Positions 59,670 to 64,000 of a DNA stretch of 64,000 nucleotides are shown in pieces (position 1 is the first letter of the stretch; every line of letters starts with the position of its first letter). The stretch spans positions 25,349,354 through 25,413,353 of the forward strand of contig OZ234494.1 of the NCBI GenBank assembly GCA_965153455.1, given 5' to 3'. The notes under the pieces were generated by a model. That model was not told the origin of the DNA and ran no database searches. It worked only from the letters and a program-made list of their open reading frames with translations. A program made the translations under genes and the position numbers. The DNA comes from Sphagnum compactum. Taxonomy: Eukaryota > Bryophyta > Sphagnopsida > Sphagnales.

Positions 59670-62527
59670 TGTGCAGCATCATGTACCAGTTTTCTCTACT
59701 CTCCTCTTCTGTCTTTTAATGACCACTCTTCCATAATGTAGTGGCCAGCAGTGGGCCCATCAGTAGTTGTGTTACTTGTTGATGGTGCTTGTTTAATAAG
59801 CCAGGAAAGAGGACTTCTAGATAGGGGCTCTGCCAACCAGGAGGTCCTCTGGTCACCCATAGGTCCTGCAGATGATAGTTATCTAACCACCAATTGGGGA
59901 CAGGTATTGGAAATGGATCAACCTTCTACCTAGTAGGGACATAGCTTCCACATGTCTTGCTTTGTGGGCAGCATCAAAACTCACAAATGCTTTGAGTACC
60001 TTAGTTCAGTTTCTCATTTCATTGAGAAAATTGACTCCTGTAGTGGTTCAATGTTTCTAAAACCTTTAACCCCAATCACTGGAGTCAGCAAACAGAAACT
60101 ATTACACACCAGTGGCCTCTAACAAATGTTGTCATGTTGTGCAGGTGGGTAGATAGTCTACCATGCTGAGAGGTTGAGGGGGGCGGGGGGGGGTGGGGTG
60201 GTCCATGCCTGTGTGCCTTGCTTGTGAACCTAATGCAAATCAGATGGGACTCCAGGGATGTAGGTAGGCTTAGAGCTCCACAACACCGGCCTCATTGAGA
60301 CCTGCATACCTGCTCAGTACCAAAGAACTCCAGGAGTGTGTGATAATGCTGCTAAAGTGTCATGCAAGTTATAGGATAATCTGATCTCTTTCTTTGGGTG
60401 ATTTCTTTTCCTTCGCATCACCTGGCTTCAGAAGTTGTCCATTTTTTTTCAAGGCCAAGGTGGCACTGTAGGGTATGAGCTACTTTTATAAGTTGGTTCT
60501 TCCTGACAGGTCACCCTTAAATTGAAACCTGTGCATTCCTTCTTGTAGTTATTTAGTTTCCAGTCTGCATATCAGGTAGACTGTCAGCCTTTACCTTGGG
60601 CTGCTCCTTTATAAGGCCAAGTTGAGGTTTGGTACTGTAGAGACATGAGTAGTCATAGTGGAAAGTCACCCATAATGATGGACCCTTCAGAGTATTCCAT
60701 CATGTGATTGATTCCTTGCGTTATAAAGTCATCTGACTAAGCATGAATTTATTTCCAATGCTTTTTCCTGTCTCAAGGTGAATGTAGCACTGGAGTAACT
60801 AGTGGTGTATGCACACCTAGGTGTACAGGTAGCAGCAACAATCAAACCTGCTTGCTCAAAGAGCTACAATTAACAGAGTATTTATCATCTCCATTTATTG
60901 CTGTAAAGAATCGAATAGACCAGTTTCATGGGTCAATTTATGTGAAGCATTAGTGCTATTGTAGCTTGCCATGCTGTGTGGGCAAGGAATTTCCCACCTG
61001 ATGACAATGGATCAGTAACATGGTAGAAACTATTGTGCACTTTGGAAAAAACATAGAAGTTGTACATGAGCAGAAGTGAATTGAACTGTTGATTGGAAAC
61101 TCCCCAAACTGGGAAGTCAGGTCTGTGAAACAGCACCGAAGCCAAGTAGGGCTTCTTTCATTCACAAGCTTGAATGCAAGCAGGCATAATGGCTGTGACC
61201 AACAACATTGACAAAGGGTGAATCCCAGGTTTATAGCTCTGAAGAAGAAAGTTGGCCAGAGAAAATTGAGAATGTAGCTGAATTCTGTACAGAGTAAGAG
61301 AATAGGGTGGTTGTGCCCAGCCTCCTCTGACCACACCAACCACAATGCAAGTCTTATGAGCAGGTACAGAATGCTACATGTACCACCTTGAACAAAGTTG
61401 AGTGGTTGCCAGGGCAGCCAGGTCTTCTATGGTCATTCTTTATGAGTTGAAGAATCAACTAGTCTCTACAGTCATGTGATTCTGGTGGTGTTATGGACAA
61501 AGTTTCTGGTTGTATTTGTTGGTTGTAGGACTTTGCGAATTTCAGGCCTATGAATGAATAGTGGTGGATTGAAAGTCATAGCTCATCCTCAAAATATAAT
61601 GTGTGGAATTTTTGTGTTTTCATATTCAAGTTTGAGTTTGCAAGTGGTTCTTTTGTCAGTTCCATACCCATATACCTGAGTCTCATGACCAGAGGTTAAG
61701 TGAAGCACCTGGCACTTCAATTAACCAACTTCTGAAGCTTTTGCACATAGCTGTGATTGGAGGTTCTATTATTTTCAATTTTTTGAAATATTAATGATTG
61801 ACAAATCTCTAATTCTCTAAACTTCAAAGAACCTGAACCAAAGGTTCCATCTCAAAAACAAGAATCACCTAACATTGGTCGCTACAATGGATAGTTCCAA
61901 TCTTAGGTTTCAATTCCTTGTTATGTACTTCAAGTTTGGTGTCACTTGTGTATATATATATTATTTTTTTATAGAGCATGTTACTAAAGAAGAGAGCTTA
62001 GATACTCTAAGGTTGTTGCAGGTGCGTTGAAAAGGTATAGGTTGTTTTAGTGCAATGTTGCTACAGAATTAATATCTTTTGGGGGTAATGGTGTCAATAT
62101 TTTTCACGGATTGCAAGACAAGGAGTCCCAGCAAATCCAAGATAAGTTTAGTCCCCTTTCACACTGCATTCATTGCATGGCACATCGCACAAATTTAACA
62201 ATGCAAAATTTGTCTTAAATTTTTGTTGTGAAATAAATAAAATTTTCTTTCCAATCTCCTTGTTCATTCTTCTTTCACAACCTAAAATGATACATTGAAT
62301 GTTTTAAGTTGATAGATTTTATGAAGGCAAAGAGAAACAAGATTTTGTAAAATATTATAACACAATTGGGTCAACATGTTTTATTGTTTTGTCCAACAAA
62401 ACATGTGGTGTCCATGTATATGACATTTCATCTATCATGACTATCAAAGTTAATTTTGAACTTCACTGTGATGTAACTATTGATTATGAAACAAATTAAG
62501 ATCACACCGAACTGCCTATCCACATGG
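59670..62527. other. ARL1 3' flank and intergenic DNA
   Basis: ARL1 3' UTR followed by unassigned sequence. Overlapping minus-strand frames at 60933-61345 show no recognisable domain. Confidence 0.45.
60176..60202 (+). repeat. G-run (possible G-quadruplex)
   Basis: Runs of G interrupted by single C or T, ~500 bp downstream of the ARL1 stop codon. Assembly length of the homopolymer may be unreliable. Confidence 0.6.
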
Positions 62528-64000
62528 TGTCGGTGACTCTTAATTCACAAGTTGGTTACTAACAATGAAAGGTTAGAGGTTATTTAATATTAGTGAAAGG
62601 TCAAAGGTTACTCAAAGTGAAAGGTCACTCATAGTTACAAATCAAGGGTCATTTCTAGTTAGTCGTAATTAAAGTTATGTAACAAAAATTAAGGATGATG
62701 CCACCATCATGTTGTATGTGTATATTATTGCTGCCACACTTGATCTTTTACAAGTTTTTACGAGAAAAGTGTTTGCATGAATATAAATTATGAAGTTTTC
62801 ATGGTATCAGAGTGAGATTGAGAAAAACTTACTGTTTTCTAGATTTTTTTATACAATTTTGCAACATTGTGACTGAAAGTTAACTAAAGAAGATAGCGTA
62901 TTCCCAAGTGAAGAAGTAAGTGAGGAATTGTTAGCCATGAGTCAAGAGCAGACTTCAAACATGTTTGCCATTGAGAGTTCCAACAAGTTGGAGGGTGCAT
63001 CCAACTATGGAATTTGGAGGGTCAAAATCAAGACTATCTTGATGAAAGAAGATCTTTGGGATCTTGTTAATCCTACACTAGCTTATCAAGATGAAGGAAC
63101 ATAATTAAATGAAAATTCCGATGCAAGAATTGTTGACAGGCAAGGAAATGGTCAAGTTGTAGTCGCTATTGTTATGACAAGCATGCACAAATACAAGGTG
63201 TTGGCAATCATCATTACTTCAATCAAAGATGATATAATCCCTTGTGTTGTAGACATGGAGGATCCACGGATTTGTTGGAAGGCTCTACAAGATAATTTTT
63301 AAATTCACAATGTGGCTTGTAGTCTTTACCTTATCAACAAACTCTTGTCCATTAGGATGGACGAAACATCTTTAAGGACTAATTTTCTAAAACAAATTAA
63401 GGAAATCACCACTCAACTAGCCAACATTGGAAAACCACTAGAGGAAAGTAAAGGTGTGCAGATGACACTTAATGCACTACCAAAATCCTTTGAAGGTTTC
63501 ATTCAAGTTGTACTAAGTGGAAATCAAATGTCGACATCTGACAAGCTATCAATCGAATTGCTCTTGGAGGAACAAAGGCATGAAAATAAACATCATACCA
63601 ACAATAAAGCTTTGTTTGTTGGTGGAGGACACGGTCATGGAGGTTACACCAACAAGGAAGTCGAATCACAAAAGGACAAGGAGGATGGAACCCAAGGAGG
63701 GGTTTCAACAACAAAAATCAAGATGATGGACATAATAATCCCAATGGGTATTGTCAGAATATCCCTTGGTGCCTTGGAAATTATAATCGTTGTAATCGAC
63801 TTGGGCATTGAGGGAGGGAGTGGTTTTTTTCCCGATTTGATCAACCTCATCAACAAATCAATGTTGTTCATGAAGAGAATGAGCTTGATGCAAATCACAG
63901 TGAAGAGAAAGATGAACCGCCTAACTTGTTGGATTGTTAGAGCAACTACACCTCACAAAGTCCTAATTATAGGCCATAGATACTCAACTAATGGTCTATA
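62528..64000 (+). mobile_element. 5' end of a Copia LTR retrotransposon (partial, window-truncated)
   Basis: A TG...CA bounded segment at ~62528-62801 is followed directly by TGGTATCAGAG (62802-62812), the primer-binding site complementary to initiator tRNA-Met that is used by plant Copia elements. The gag follows. The LTR start is a guess because the 3' LTR is outside the window. Confidence 0.75.
62937..63920 (+). pseudogene. Copia gag (UBN2-type) with in-frame stops
   Basis: The ATG at 62937 opens MSQEQTSNMFAIESSNKLEG, then NYGIWRVKIKTILMKEDLWD, the gag start typical of plant Copia. In-frame TAA codons lie at 63102-63104 and 63300-63302. Beyond them the same frame gives LRTNFLKQIKEITTQLANIG and LNALPKSFEGFIQVV, a Gly/His-rich linker near 63620, and in a shifted frame a degraded zinc knuckle (C...NRCNRLGH) near 63765-63808. 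It cannot produce a full Gag. Protease and the rest of pol lie beyond the window. Confidence 0.8.

Overview
This window is nuclear DNA from a land plant. The evidence is plant-type gene families (an ERD7-type senescence-domain protein, a plant E2F, a plant ARL1), GT-AG introns with T-rich 3' splice sites, CCCTAAA telomere-like motifs, and decayed plant-type transposons (LINE, hAT, PIF/Harbinger, Copia) in AT-rich DNA. The genes are compact islands separated by long, eroded, repeat-derived stretches. That suits a repeat-rich non-angiosperm such as a gymnosperm, fern or bryophyte, but the sequence alone does not settle the lineage.

Four multi-exon genes could be reconstructed exon by exon with consistent splice phases. 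(1) An ERD7-like gene lies on the minus strand at 25620-30194, with 6 exons and 564 aa. Its upstream region carries duplicated ACGT (ABRE-type) elements and a DRE core. (2) An E2F transcription factor lies on the minus strand at 43063-46579, with 13 coding exons and 385 aa. It has a GC-rich upstream region with an E2F-type site and an unexplained upstream exon-like ORF. (3) U1 snRNP protein C lies on the minus strand at 49568-51224, with 5 exons and 202 aa. (4) The Arf-like GTPase ARL1 lies on the plus strand at 56216-59669, with 8 exons and 182 aa. It is preceded by five tandem copies of a ~226-bp unit, and its first intron holds a triplicated exon-like cassette.

Region by region: 1-23 kb is AT-rich and gene-poor, with a decayed hAT transposase (7.3-10.6 kb), minisatellites and a strong foldback at 15.3 kb. 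23.1-25 kb is a broken LINE 3' end. 25.6-31.3 kb is the ERD7 gene and its upstream region. 31-43 kb is repeat-derived, including a PIF/Harbinger pair (Myb/SANT-like ORF1 facing a decayed transposase, 36.3-39.4 kb). 43-60 kb is the gene island E2F - U1C - ARL1. The last ~1.5 kb is the 5' LTR, primer-binding site and broken gag of a Copia element that runs off the window end.

The four genes have no obvious common pathway: cell-cycle transcription, splicing, Golgi traffic and dehydration/senescence response. I found no convincing tRNA or rRNA gene and no CRISPR array. The most unusual features are the ARL1 intron cassette and upstream array, the ERD7 ABRE duplication and the E2F leader ORF.
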